From Mariprofundus sp. (GTDB lineage Bacteria; Pseudomonadota; Zetaproteobacteria; Mariprofundales; Mariprofundaceae), in the NCBI GenBank assembly GCA_030951045.1, contig JAUZQJ010000013.1:1-43278 (forward strand): a DNA stretch of 43,278 nucleotides, in the 5' to 3' direction. Below, in pieces: positions 18,412 through 27,008 of this stretch. A program made the translations under genes and the position numbers. Numbering within the stretch: the stretch's first letter is position 1; every line of letters starts with the position of its first letter. The notes under the pieces were generated by a model. It saw nothing but the letters and a program-made list of their open reading frames with translations, was not told the origin of the DNA and did no database searches.

Positions 18412-18900
18412 TCAGTTTTTTACCGTATCTGGGTGTTGAAAACGGTCGGACTGATCAAGCTCAGGAAAGTTGTCTTCTTGGCGCACTTTAAGCTCTGCCA
18501 ATGCATCAGAAGGCACACCAATCAATCCTGAAATTCGATTAATATACTGCTCTTCCAGAAAGGCGATATTACCATCGGCCATCGCGACACGCCAAAGCTT
18601 GGCCAGCATGGCTGTGCGTTCTTCAACATTATATTGATCAACAATCTGATCTACCACCAGATCAATGCGCAGGTCTGAGCGACTGGTATCTTTAGCTTGC
18701 TCAATCAACTTGGAGCTCTCTTCAGCAGTCAGTTCAAATTGCTCTCCCAGTAATTTTATGATTTCAGCCTGCTCGTCATCATCAATTTTTCCATCCATCG
18801 ACATCATGCCTACCATGAGTTTAGTAATCGCAAGTGTGAGTTCAGGTCTTTGCTTGGCACCCTCTTCTCTGCGCCACCATCCTTGTATTGTCTTAAGCAT
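18412..18900 (-). CDS. TerB-like helical protein
   Basis: A 162-residue cytoplasmic protein with the TerB/DjlA-N pattern: LAITKLMVGMMSMDGKIDDDEQAEIIKLL early, and a second acidic motif, AKLWRVAMADGNIAFLEEQYI, in the second half. The paired MDGKIDDDE and ADGNIAFLEE loops are the metal-binding sites of this fold. Relatives are linked to tellurite resistance or stress, but no other ter genes are here, so I would not assign that phenotype. The tail (QEDNFPELDQSDRF) looks disordered. It is convergent with amgK, and the 134 bases between them show no clear terminator. Confidence 0.78.
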   Translation of the reverse strand: MLKTIQGWWRREEGAKQRPELTLAITKLMVGMMSMDGKIDDDEQAEIIKLLGEQFELTAEESSKLIEQAKDTSRSDLRIDLVVDQIVDQYNVEERTAMLAKLWRVAMADGNIAFLEEQYINRISGLIGVPSDALAELKVRQEDNFPELDQSDRFQHPDTVKN

Positions 18901-18953
18901 ATGAACCTCCCATATTTTTTGGCGAGCACTGCGCAGGCCAACGTCAATTTATG

Positions 18954-18983
18954 GACATACTTGCAGCTTATTCAGCTGTCAAA
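18954..18983 (-). promoter_or_regulatory. Candidate promoter for the TerB-like gene
   Basis: On the minus strand TTGACA (18978-18983) is followed after 18 bases by a poor -10 (TATGTC, 18954-18959), giving a leader of about 47 bases. The -35 lies in the left arm of the inverted repeat at 18975-19013, so a repressor there could block it. Confidence 0.35.
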
Positions 18984-19013
18984 ACAACGCCTTTAAGTAA
19001 CTTATTTGACAGC
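18975..19013. repeat. Perfect 9-base inverted repeat in divergent region
   Basis: GCTGTCAAA (18975-18983) and TTTGACAGC (19005-19013) are separated by 21 bases. They lie in the 339-base gap between the TerB-like gene (-) and the SlyD-like gene (+). The rest of this gap holds no convincing gene: one open frame (18951-19175) lacks a ribosome binding site and is compositionally odd. The repeat could be a regulator site. Confidence 0.35.
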
Positions 19014-19239
19014 ATGCATACACAAACAAGCGATTGGATGTCCTTTGGAATATGTATAAGCAGATTAGATGCCAAAACATTAGCAGTATCTCTTCAACAC
19101 GCACTATGCATGGATCATAATGCGTCATTTATGCCATTGCATGACATCTACCACTGCGTGCCGGTGTTCTGGTAAACTTGTTTGGCTCTTTTTGTTTGTT
19201 AGTGTGCAGGCCTTGTTAGATTTATTTCAGGAGAAGCCA

Positions 19240-19719
19240 ATGCAGATTGAAAAAAACAAAGTGGTATCCATCCATTATACATTAAAAAATGATGCAGGTA
19301 CCGTCATCGATTCATCAGAAGGCGCAGAGCCACTGGTGTATCTGCATGGATCACAGAATATTATTCCCGGTTTAGAGAAAGCGCTAGAAGGCAAGGTAGC
19401 TGACGATGCCTTGCAGGTGAGCATTAACCCTACTGAGGCCTATGGTGAATATAACAAGGCTCTCACTCAAGTTGTGCCAAGCAGTATGTTTCAAGGCGTT
19501 GAAAAGATTGAAGTTGGTATGGAGTTCCAGGCTCAGACTGAACAGGGCGTTGAAGTCATTCGCATTGCAGCAGTCGATGGCGACGATGTTACCATTGATG
19601 GAAATCATCCCTTAGCTGGTGAACGTTTACATTTTGATGTTTCGGTAGCAGAAGTGCGTGATGCATCAACAGATGAACTTGAACACGGACATGTGCATTC
19701 AGCAGGCTGTTCACACTAA
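19240..19719 (+). CDS. SlyD-like FKBP-type peptidyl-prolyl isomerase
   Basis: A 159-residue protein: split FKBP domain (VVSIHYTLKNDAGTVIDSSEG, then the FDVSVAEVRDAS end strand) interrupted by an IF chaperone insert (about 70-125: NPTEAYGEYNKALTQVVPSSMF, GVEVIRIAAVDGDDVTIDGNHPLAGERL). This is the SlyD architecture. The C-terminus HGHVHSAGCSH is a short histidine/cysteine tail, much shorter than the nickel-binding tail of E. coli SlyD, so nickel storage is probably limited. AGGAGAAG lies just upstream of ATG 19240. An alternative upstream start (19120) would add a cysteine-rich hydrophobic extension; I rejected it. A large inverted repeat follows the gene. Confidence 0.9.
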   Translation: MQIEKNKVVSIHYTLKNDAGTVIDSSEGAEPLVYLHGSQNIIPGLEKALEGKVADDALQVSINPTEAYGEYNKALTQVVPSSMFQGVEKIEVGMEFQAQTEQGVEVIRIAAVDGDDVTIDGNHPLAGERLHFDVSVAEVRDASTDELEHGHVHSAGCSH

Positions 19720-19737
19720 TAAACAGAAATACAAGCA

Positions 19738-19812
19738 AGCCACGACACACGAATGGACACGAATAAGGCAATACTAGATTTTAATTCGTGTCCATTCGTG
19801 GAATCAGTGGCT
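19738..19812. repeat. Long nested inverted repeat between convergent genes
   Basis: A perfect 17-base inverted repeat, CACGAATGGACACGAAT (19748-19764) and its complement (19784-19800), surrounds a 19-base loop. Outside it a second pair, AGCCAC (19738-19743) and GTGGCT (19807-19812), extends the structure across an internal loop. It sits between the convergent SlyD-like and Smr genes and could terminate transcription both ways, though no T run is attached. The wording (ATTCGTGTCCATTCGTGG) is one I remember as recurring in intergenic regions of unrelated bacteria, so it may be a dispersed repeat. Confidence 0.7.
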
Positions 19813-19832
19813 GAGCTTCATAAGTCACCAGG

Positions 19833-20369
19833 TTATTGTTTATGCTGGCGTCGCAACAGCACCAGACAGGCGCCACCGCCACTATTCGGCTGTGGCATGA
19901 CTGCCAATACCATACCCGCAAAAGGCCCTTCACTCAGCCAGTGATAGACGGCCTCTTTCAATATCGGTTTGCCTTGTGAATGCAGGCCTCTACCATGCAC
20001 AATACATAATACACGCATGCCTTCCTGCAGCGCTTGTGCAACACCGTCTTGTACCAGGATTAAAGCAGTATCACGCGTTATACCATGCAGGTCGAAATTC
20101 ATATCAATGCCAGGTCTGCCAGCAGCCAGGCGTTTAAGGGTATCTTGGGAAACGCCATCAGCGATGAATAACCAGGGATCATTCTGACTCGCATGAGGCC
20201 TTTGCGCGGTCACTTTAGACACATCCGGAAGATGTATTGATCGCTGAATTATTTTTTTGCGCGATGTTCTTGGTTTTATTTTTTCAATATGGACTTTGTC
20301 ACTATTTTGAAGTGGTTTAACTTTCCCCATGGCCTCGACAAAGAGGTGTTGGTTATCGTCTTTTTCCAT
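19833..20369 (-). CDS. Smr-domain protein (SmrA/SmrB-like)
   Basis: A 178-residue protein with a basic, disordered N-terminal third and a C-terminal Smr domain: DMNFDLHGITRDTALILVQD (LDLHG-type motif), then VLCIVHGRGLHSQGKPILKEAV (the HGRG motif) and a closing GGGACLVLLRR. Smr domains of this type are nucleases; SmrB cleaves mRNA at collided ribosomes. Whether it is SmrA or SmrB cannot be told. It is the last gene of the miaB-to-smr operon, starting two bases after the gpsA stop. Confidence 0.85.
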   Translation of the reverse strand: MEKDDNQHLFVEAMGKVKPLQNSDKVHIEKIKPRTSRKKIIQRSIHLPDVSKVTAQRPHASQNDPWLFIADGVSQDTLKRLAAGRPGIDMNFDLHGITRDTALILVQDGVAQALQEGMRVLCIVHGRGLHSQGKPILKEAVYHWLSEGPFAGMVLAVMPQPNSGGGACLVLLRRQHKQ

Positions 20370-20371
20370 CC

Positions 20372-21361
20372 TTATTCAGGGCGCTCGGGTCGTGATAATA
20401 GTTGTGCCAGTGCAAGCTGGATATCGAGTTTGCCATCCAGAATCTGATTCACACTTTGCATTAATGGCAATTCGACACCGAACTTCTTGGCCATGAGCGC
20501 CACCGCTTGTGCCGTTCTTACCCCTTCAACCACCTGACCAATTTCAATTTTAGCTTCATCAATCGTTTTTCCTGTTGCAATGGCCATACCGAAGCGTCGG
20601 TTACGTGACAGGCTGCCAGTGCATGTGAGTACTAAGTCTCCCAGACCCGATAGCCCCATCAGTGTTTCAGTGCGGCCACCGCAGGCCTCGGTTAAACGGG
20701 CTATTTCTGCTAAACCACGGGTCACTGCTGCTGCGACAGCATTATGACCAAAACCCAATCCATCAGCCATACCTGCGGCGATTGCAATGACATTTTTCAG
20801 TGCGCCACCCATGGCAACCCCGATCACATCATCACTGAGATAAACACGGAAGTTGGTATCATCAAAAAAGGTGGCGGCCTGTTGTGCCAACGCAAGTGTT
20901 TCAGCAGCCATGGTGATAGCAGTGGGCTGATTTTGTGCGACTTCCATCGCAAATGAAGGGCCGGACAAGATGGCGATACGTGAACGATCAATATATTGGG
21001 CCAGCATTTCATCATTGCGGGTCATATGATCTGGATGCAAACCCTTGCAGGCAGCTATAACTGGATAGTTTCCACCGGCTAACTGTGGCAAATAATCATC
21101 TACGGCGATGCACGGCAAGGCATAAATACAGGCATCGATATCGGCAATAGCAGTTTCAAGGGATGAAGTGAGTTGAATGTTATCAGGTAAGGTTATACCG
21201 GGCAGATAATCGCTGTTTTCCCGCGTTTGGTTGATATGGATAACCTGATCCTGTTCGCGTGTGTATAGACGAACCTGACGCTTTCCGGAACGAGCCAGAA
21301 CCAGAGCCAGTGCGGTTCCCCAGGAGCCTGCCCCCAGCACACATACATGTTCTCCTCTCAT
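20372..21361 (-). CDS. gpsA: Glycerol-3-phosphate dehydrogenase [NAD(P)+]
   Basis: It makes sn-glycerol-3-phosphate from dihydroxyacetone phosphate for phospholipids. The 329-residue protein has the N-terminal Rossmann motif GAGSWGTALA (10-19), SGPSFAMEVAQNQPTAI, the catalytic-lysine segment GGALKNVIAIAAGMADGLGFGHNA, and GLSGLGDLVLTCTGSLSRNRRFG. It lies eight bases after lnt and is probably cotranscribed; placing lipid backbone synthesis beside lipoprotein acylation makes functional sense. Confidence 0.95.
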   Translation of the reverse strand: MRGEHVCVLGAGSWGTALALVLARSGKRQVRLYTREQDQVIHINQTRENSDYLPGITLPDNIQLTSSLETAIADIDACIYALPCIAVDDYLPQLAGGNYPVIAACKGLHPDHMTRNDEMLAQYIDRSRIAILSGPSFAMEVAQNQPTAITMAAETLALAQQAATFFDDTNFRVYLSDDVIGVAMGGALKNVIAIAAGMADGLGFGHNAVAAAVTRGLAEIARLTEACGGRTETLMGLSGLGDLVLTCTGSLSRNRRFGMAIATGKTIDEAKIEIGQVVEGVRTAQAVALMAKKFGVELPLMQSVNQILDGKLDIQLALAQLLSRPERPE

Positions 21362-21369
21362 CTCTTCTC

Positions 21370-22863
21370 CTATCGCTTGCGATTGATGATTGCTGGCATG
21401 AGCAGCAGCATTAAAACAATGAGCAATGGCCAGTCACCCCAGCGTCCATAAGGTGTGATCATATTGGAACTGACAAATGAACCTTGCAACACTGCCGCTG
21501 TCCACCACGGCAGTTGATTACTGACTACGCCATTGGGTTCAATAATAGCGGTGACGCCAGTATTGGCTGCACGCAGCACATAGCGTCCTGTCTCCACGGC
21601 CCGCATGCGAGCTGCCTGAAAGTGCTGCCATGCTGCAGGTGTTTTGGCATACCATGCATCATTGGTCACATTCACAAGTACTTCTGCCCCAGCCAACACC
21701 CTGCCTCTGGCTTCTTCAGGAAATAGCGATTCATAACAGATCAAAGAGCCGTAGGAGATACCACGCGTCTGCACTACACCGAGATCATCAGCCGCTTTGA
21801 AATCTGCAATCTCCGGTACCAGGGTATGTAAAAAAGGAATCCATGCCGGCACATATTCACCGAAAGGCACAAGATGGTGTTTGCCGACAAAGGTTTGCTC
21901 GGGCACCGCTGGATCATGGGCAAACAAACCGTTTTGAGCGGCATTCCCACCCATTACTTTTAGACCACCATATAACAGAGGTGTACGCCAAGTTTGCACC
22001 TGTTCGTTTAACCACTGATTCCAACCCGGAGCACGTTCCAGGAAGAAAGGGATAGCGGCTTCTGGCCAGATAATGAGATCCACTGCCTCTGCGACACCAG
22101 CAGAGAGTGAGCCATATCGATGCATGGTTTCACCGACAAATGCCGCATCCCACTTTTGATCCTGCGGAATATTGCCTTGCACCAGCGCTACTGAATGTTG
22201 CTTACCTTGTGCGACTGGAGGAGTGGGAGCCAATGCAAAGAGCAGTAGCGTGATACTCAAACCGACTGCTCCAATACGTTGATTGCGCTTGTTATCACAT
22301 TTTTCTGCTGGATCTAATCCAGACAGCGGGATGAGCAAGACAATGGATGCAGCCAGCATGGCAGGAATGAGCGCTAATCCATACACGCCGAACCAGGAGG
22401 CCCAACCAATGGCTGGCGTATCAAGCAGCAGATTACCAAGCGCTGTCCACGGCAGTCCTGTGAGCAAATGTCCTCTTAGCCACTCTTCAAGCACTGCTAT
22501 GGCTGGAAACACCAACAGCAGCCAGCCTCCTTTTTTAGCAATACGCCACGTTAACCAGCTCCATAACATGGGAAATAATGCCAATACGGCACCAAGTAGC
22601 AGCACGCAAAAAGCCGCAGCTATCCAGGGAATATTTCCATAAGTGTGCAAGGTTGGAGCGACCCACCATGCTCCACATGCAAACCAGCCTAAACCAAAGG
22701 AGAAGCCTGCAATCAGCGGGCATTCTCCCCGCCGGATAAGCCATAACCAGCCGGTAAGGGCAGGAATTGCCAACCATGCATGATCGAACGGCGAGAAAGA
22801 GAATGGCATAAGCGCGCCAAACAGGAATGATAAAAACGCGTAAAACCTCTTGCTCTCAAACAT
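21370..22863 (-). CDS. lnt: Apolipoprotein N-acyltransferase
   Basis: An inner-membrane enzyme that adds the third acyl chain to bacterial lipoproteins. The 497-residue product has about six hydrophobic segments in the N-terminal half and a periplasmic nitrilase domain in the second half. The catalytic triad is visible: glutamate in WPEAAIPF, lysine in YGGLKVMG and cysteine in SLICYESLFPEEAR. A last membrane helix (WPLLIVLMLLLMPA) closes it. It starts five bases after the corC stop. Several lipoproteins are predicted in this window (PpiC type, OmpA type and two at 37-40 kb) and would be its substrates. Confidence 0.95.
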   Translation of the reverse strand: MFESKRFYAFLSFLFGALMPFSFSPFDHAWLAIPALTGWLWLIRRGECPLIAGFSFGLGWFACGAWWVAPTLHTYGNIPWIAAAFCVLLLGAVLALFPMLWSWLTWRIAKKGGWLLLVFPAIAVLEEWLRGHLLTGLPWTALGNLLLDTPAIGWASWFGVYGLALIPAMLAASIVLLIPLSGLDPAEKCDNKRNQRIGAVGLSITLLLFALAPTPPVAQGKQHSVALVQGNIPQDQKWDAAFVGETMHRYGSLSAGVAEAVDLIIWPEAAIPFFLERAPGWNQWLNEQVQTWRTPLLYGGLKVMGGNAAQNGLFAHDPAVPEQTFVGKHHLVPFGEYVPAWIPFLHTLVPEIADFKAADDLGVVQTRGISYGSLICYESLFPEEARGRVLAGAEVLVNVTNDAWYAKTPAAWQHFQAARMRAVETGRYVLRAANTGVTAIIEPNGVVSNQLPWWTAAVLQGSFVSSNMITPYGRWGDWPLLIVLMLLLMPAIINRKR

Positions 22864-22868
22864 GATCG

Positions 22869-23786
22869 TTATGCTTTTGTATCTAGATCGGATTGGCGCG
22901 CTGTTGTGATGACCTGATCAGGTTTAGACTGATAAGAATCTGAGCTCTTCGTGTTGAGATCCTTAGCACTGTTCTTGGTCAACTGTTGAATGCGCAGTTT
23001 ACTGATTCGGCGTGGATCTGCTTCGATGATTTGAATCTGCAAGCCTCGCACTTTGAGTTGTTCTCCAACCTTGGGAATTCGGCCAAGATGGGCGGTCAGC
23101 CACCCACCGACGGTATCATAGTCTCCCTGTGGCAGTTGTATGCCCAGTGCTTCAGCCAACTCTTCGATGTGCATACGTGCCAGCACCATATAACTGCCAT
23201 CGGCAAGCGTCTCCAGTTCACTCTCTTCATCTTCACCATCTTCACCAATTTCACCGATAATTTCGACGAGCAAATCAGCCAGTGAAATAAGCCCTGCCGT
23301 GCCTCCATATTCGTCCAATACGATAGCAATCCGGCATGAGTGTTGACGCATTTCAGACAGTAGCCCGGAGACCTGTTCAAGCTCAAGGACACGCAAACAG
23401 GGGCGTAGCAGTGTTGCCAGGGCTGGCGTTTCACCACTGAGGCGGGCTTTGACCACATCCTGTACATGCACGACGCCCAATACGTGATCAATATCGCCAT
23501 CCATCACCGGTAAACGGCTGATGCCATGTGTAAGCATCACCTGTTCGATATCTGCAAGGCTATCCTGAGCTTCAACCGCATGGATTTCTGAGCGAGGCAC
23601 CATCACTTCCCGCACACGTGTATCATGGAACTCAATCAGTTGCTCCAGCATGCTACGTTGGGCATCAGACTGCACCGCTTCGGCACGCCCCAATACAGCC
23701 AACAACTCTTGTTCATCGCGTCCGGGACGAATGTGATCAATGATCTGCTTGCGTATGTGTTTCATCCAGCCTTGAATAACACTCAT
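22869..23786 (-). CDS. corC: CorC/HlyC-family CBS-domain protein
   Basis: A 305-residue soluble protein: VREVMVPRSEIHAVE opens a pair of CBS domains (about 60-180), followed by the CorC_HlyC domain (about 195-275: DGSYMVLARMHIEELAEALG, DYDTVGGWLTAHLGRIPKVGE). It lacks the membrane DUF21 domain, as E. coli CorC does. Its role is in magnesium/cobalt homeostasis and envelope integrity. The last 35 residues (Ser, Lys, Gln and Asp rich) look disordered and are unlike the usual C-terminus. The ATG overlaps the ybeY stop by four bases. Confidence 0.92.
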   Translation of the reverse strand: MSVIQGWMKHIRKQIIDHIRPGRDEQELLAVLGRAEAVQSDAQRSMLEQLIEFHDTRVREVMVPRSEIHAVEAQDSLADIEQVMLTHGISRLPVMDGDIDHVLGVVHVQDVVKARLSGETPALATLLRPCLRVLELEQVSGLLSEMRQHSCRIAIVLDEYGGTAGLISLADLLVEIIGEIGEDGEDEESELETLADGSYMVLARMHIEELAEALGIQLPQGDYDTVGGWLTAHLGRIPKVGEQLKVRGLQIQIIEADPRRISKLRIQQLTKNSAKDLNTKSSDSYQSKPDQVITTARQSDLDTKA

Positions 23787-24247
23787 AGCTGTTCCACATC
23801 CATCGGGTAGGGATCATGCAAACCCATGTTATGCATAGCTTGTTGCTCGAGCTTTTGCATCTTTAGCGCATCATCATCATCAATATGATCATAACCAAAC
23901 AGGTGTAGTGTGGCATGAATGATCAGATGCAGAATATGACCGGCTTCCGGTAGCTTTAAGCGTTCTGCTTCAAGCAGAATAAACGGCACCGCCAGTGCAA
24001 TATCTCCCAATGATTCAGATGTATCGCAAGGAGGCTCCTGCATCGGAAATGACAGTACATCGGTAACCTTATCTTTACCACGCCACTGCTTATTCATGCT
24101 TTGTATGCTCTGATCACTGGTAAAACGAATGCATAAATCAATCTGCTCTGTATCAACACCTGCACTTTCACAGGCTACACGCACTGCTTTATCCATATCA
24201 GCAGGAGGTTCGAAAGCAATATCTTCATCAATTACAATATCAATCAT
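23783..24247 (-). CDS. ybeY: Endoribonuclease YbeY
   Basis: A 154-residue zinc-dependent protein for 16S rRNA 3'-end maturation and ribosome quality control. The zinc motif is HATLHLFGYDH (histidines 111, 115, 121); the family consensus has glycine after the first histidine, here alanine. MNKQWRGKDKVTDVLSFP is the conserved middle segment. I place the start at ATG 24247 (MIDIVIDED), which overlaps the phoH end by eight bases and gives nearly the E. coli length (155). The longer upstream frame lies entirely within phoH. Confidence 0.94.
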   Translation of the reverse strand: MIDIVIDEDIAFEPPADMDKAVRVACESAGVDTEQIDLCIRFTSDQSIQSMNKQWRGKDKVTDVLSFPMQEPPCDTSESLGDIALAVPFILLEAERLKLPEAGHILHLIIHATLHLFGYDHIDDDDALKMQKLEQQAMHNMGLHDPYPMDVEQL

Positions 24248-25202
24248 GGCTAGGGTCATCATCACGGTCTTCATAGGCATTAACGATTTTTTCGACCAGT
24301 CGGTGGCGTACCACATCGCTACTACTCAGGCGGCACAGACCAATATCACTGACATGTTCGAGTACCTGTAGGGCATGTAAAAGCCCACTTTTTTGATGTC
24401 TGGGAAGATCCACCTGTGTGATGTCACCGGTTACGACCATTTTTGAACCAAAACCCAAACGTGTGAGAAACATCTTCATCTGTTCACGCGTTGTATTTTG
24501 CGCTTCATCAAGTATCACAAAGGCATCATTGAGGGTACGGCCGCGCATATAAGCCAATGGAGCCACTTCAATGCGGCTTTGCTCAATCAACGCTTGCATC
24601 TTCTCTACACCCAGCATATCAGCCATCGCATCATAAAGCGGGCGTAGATAGGGATCGACTTTTTGCTGCATATCTCCAGGCAAAAAACCCAAACGCTCAC
24701 CGGCTTCTACTGCGGGGCGGGTGAGGATGATGCGTTCCACCTGATTGGTGTTCATCGCGGCGACTGCCGCAGCTACGGCCAGGTAGGTTTTACCGGAACC
24801 GGCAGGGCCTACAGCCAGCGTCAGCGTTTTTTGCTGAATAGCTTTTAAATAACTGCGTTGGTTGACAGTTTTCCCACTGATACGCCGCCGACCTGCAATG
24901 AGTACATCAGCATGTATTGGATCACTGCTACGCTCTGTTGTATCCGCATCGTTATCGCGCAGGACGCCTTCCACATCAACATCGGTAAGTTCACATGCTT
25001 CTCTGGATAGCTGTTGTAGCAGCCTGTGCATAGCTTGTCTGGCAGCACCAGGGCGGTCGCCTTCAATCTTCCAATTGCCCGGCTGACCGATAAAGCGAAC
25101 CTGAAAAAATTGCTCTACTCGGCTCAAAACCCAGTTGTCTGCGCCGCAAAGGTTACGTAAAGAAACTGTATCAAGCGTATCAAGACGCAATGAGATAGTC
25201 AT
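24240..25202 (-). CDS. ybeZ: PhoH-family ATPase (YbeZ)
   Basis: A 320-residue RNA-linked ATPase. A KH-like N-terminal region (about 1-70) is followed by the PhoH core: Walker A GPAGSGKT (132-139), RPAVEAGERLGFLPGDMQQKVDPYLRPLYD, and Walker B FVILDEAQNTT, then KMVVTGDITQVDLP. PhoH/YbeZ is coupled to YbeY in nearly all proteobacteria and is thought to assist it in RNA processing; the eight-base overlap here agrees. It starts 24 bases after the miaB stop. Confidence 0.94.
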   Translation of the reverse strand: MTISLRLDTLDTVSLRNLCGADNWVLSRVEQFFQVRFIGQPGNWKIEGDRPGAARQAMHRLLQQLSREACELTDVDVEGVLRDNDADTTERSSDPIHADVLIAGRRRISGKTVNQRSYLKAIQQKTLTLAVGPAGSGKTYLAVAAAVAAMNTNQVERIILTRPAVEAGERLGFLPGDMQQKVDPYLRPLYDAMADMLGVEKMQALIEQSRIEVAPLAYMRGRTLNDAFVILDEAQNTTREQMKMFLTRLGFGSKMVVTGDITQVDLPRHQKSGLLHALQVLEHVSDIGLCRLSSSDVVRHRLVEKIVNAYEDRDDDPSHD

Positions 25203-25226
25203 ATATAAAAGCCTGTTGAGATAGCG

Positions 25227-26585
25227 TTATTCACCTGTAAGAACCAACTCGCCACGTAGCGACTGGCCGTATGCTCCTGTGATTCGCACGGGCATGATTT
25301 GGCCTATTTGGCGTGGATTACCCTTGAAGTGTACAATTTTGAAATCTGATGTGCGACCTTGCATATCGCCTTCATCACGGCTGTTTTTTTCCACCAACAC
25401 ATCCACGGTTTTACCCACTGAAGATTCCATCGCACTGCGTGTCTGTTCTCGCATCAGGGTAAACAACTGTTGCAGGCGCGCATCTTTCACTTCGGTGGGC
25501 ACATCATCTGCTGATTTGCCGGCCGGCGTACCGGGGCGAGGGCTATATTTGAAGCAATAGGCCGTGTCATATCCAACACGTCGTATCAGATCGAGAGTCT
25601 CCTCAAAATCAGCATCGGTTTCTCCCGGATATCCAACAATGAAATCTGATGATAAAGCCAGATCAGGACAATGTTGGCGCAATTCATCAATAATGCGGAA
25701 ATAGTGTTCACGATCATGTCCCCGATGCATCGCTTTTAGTATTTGATCTGAACCGCTTTGAACGGGCAGGTGCAGATATGGCATCAATTCCGGTATCTCG
25801 CCAAATGCAACGCATAACTCTGAAGTCATTTCCATCGGATGACTGGTGGAGAAACGTAAGCGTTTCAATCCTTTCAGTTCAGCAACGGCGTATAACAACA
25901 TGGTGAAATCCCACTCTTCGCCATCAGGCCCAATACCGCGATATGCATTGACATTCTGGCCTAGCAGGCTGACCTCAATGGTGTCACCAGCCAGCAATTG
26001 TGTGCACTCTTCTAAAATGTCAGCAACAGGACGAGACAGTTCAGGCCCACGTGTATAGGGCACCACACAGAAGGTGCAGAATTTATCACACCCTTCCATG
26101 ATCGTGACACAATCTACGAAACCATGGCTTTTTGCTTTTGGCAGATGATCAAACTTTTCAATTTCAGGCATGTCAATTTCAGTGAGACAGACACGATCAC
26201 GACGAATCTCTTTTACCATTTCTGGTAACCGATGATAGGTCTGAGGACCAAACACAATATCTACATATGGTGCACGTTGCTGAATACGTTCACCTTCCTG
26301 TTGGCCAACACATCCACCTACACCGATAATCATATCTGGTCGTTTATCTTTTAATTTCTTATAACGACCCAGTTCAGAATAGACTTTTTCTTCTGACTTT
26401 TCGCGTATTGAACAGGTGTTCATTAAAATGACATCGGCATCGGCAGGTGCGGCGACCAAACGAAGGCCGTATGCCTCTTTCATGATATCGGCCATGCGCG
26501 TTGAATCATATTCATTCATTTGGCAGCCGTAAGTTTTGATAAAGAGGGTGTCGAGGCTTTTCGGGGTATTGGCTTGTTTACTCAT
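25227..26585 (-). CDS. miaB: tRNA-2-methylthio-N6-dimethylallyladenosine synthase MiaB
   Basis: A radical-SAM methylthiotransferase acting on A37 of tRNAs. From ATG 26585 the protein is 452 residues. The auxiliary iron-sulfur cluster cysteines are C21 (TYGCQMN), C58 (NTCSIRE) and C92 (GGCVGQ). The radical-SAM cluster is C166, C170 and C173 (GCDKFCTFCVVPYTRG). A TRAM domain occupies the last 65 residues (VGKTVDVLVEKNSR to the end). The frame is open to 26663, but the added residues do not resemble the family. It is the first gene of a seven-gene operon. Confidence 0.95.
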   Translation of the reverse strand: MSKQANTPKSLDTLFIKTYGCQMNEYDSTRMADIMKEAYGLRLVAAPADADVILMNTCSIREKSEEKVYSELGRYKKLKDKRPDMIIGVGGCVGQQEGERIQQRAPYVDIVFGPQTYHRLPEMVKEIRRDRVCLTEIDMPEIEKFDHLPKAKSHGFVDCVTIMEGCDKFCTFCVVPYTRGPELSRPVADILEECTQLLAGDTIEVSLLGQNVNAYRGIGPDGEEWDFTMLLYAVAELKGLKRLRFSTSHPMEMTSELCVAFGEIPELMPYLHLPVQSGSDQILKAMHRGHDREHYFRIIDELRQHCPDLALSSDFIVGYPGETDADFEETLDLIRRVGYDTAYCFKYSPRPGTPAGKSADDVPTEVKDARLQQLFTLMREQTRSAMESSVGKTVDVLVEKNSRDEGDMQGRTSDFKIVHFKGNPRQIGQIMPVRITGAYGQSLRGELVLTGE

Positions 26586-26785
26586 GTTATGGCCAACGCT
26601 AAATGGGTACATCGGTGCAAGCAAACCCTGTTGATTCAGACCTATGGCAGAATACTTGCTCAAGTGTCATGAAACGCGATAAAAGCACGATATAATTAAA
26701 ATAAAATGAATAGGCTAAATGTAAATGAGGATCACGATTTTTATGCTTGCGTGTATGTTTTCATTTACGATAGTTGGAGGTTGAT

Positions 26786-27007
26786 GTGTTCTGGTTGCGT
26801 AGCTTTTTCGATAATCTCTTTGGCCGCCAGAGTGAACGTCTTCCAATAGAGAAATCATCTACAAATAGCAGTAAGCGCAACAAAACAACAATTCCTAAAC
26901 GTAAGTTTGAGAAAAATGTTCCCTATAGTGAAAAATCTGTGGGTTATGTGCTCAAGCATAGCTCTCAATTTAATCCGGACATGCATCTAAATCGTGATGA
27001 TGAATGA
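26786..27007 (+). CDS. Small basic protein of unknown function
   Basis: A 73-residue frame starting at GTG 26786 with GGAGG five bases upstream. It begins FWLRSFFDNLFGRQ, an amphipathic helix of the kind that can sit on membranes, then runs into a Ser/Lys/Arg-rich stretch and ends in YSEKSVGYVLKHSSQFNPDMHLNRDDE. I recognise no family. It is divergent from miaB and ends one base before the HDOD stop. A TATAAT lies at 26691-26696 without a good -35 box. Confidence 0.5.
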   Translation: MFWLRSFFDNLFGRQSERLPIEKSSTNSSKRNKTTIPKRKFEKNVPYSEKSVGYVLKHSSQFNPDMHLNRDDE

Positions 27008-27008
27008 A

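Noticed and set aside
18951-19175. Possible 74-residue gene between the TerB-like and SlyD-like genes
   Set aside because: No ribosome binding site, no recognisable pattern, and it covers a divergent promoter region.
19120-19239. N-terminal extension of the SlyD-like protein
   Set aside because: A strong AGGAGAAG precedes the internal ATG at 19240, whose product begins exactly as SlyD does.
26691-26696. TATAAT as a promoter for the small gene at 26786
   Set aside because: No acceptable -35 box at 16-18 bases upstream; AT-rich surroundings make chance likely.
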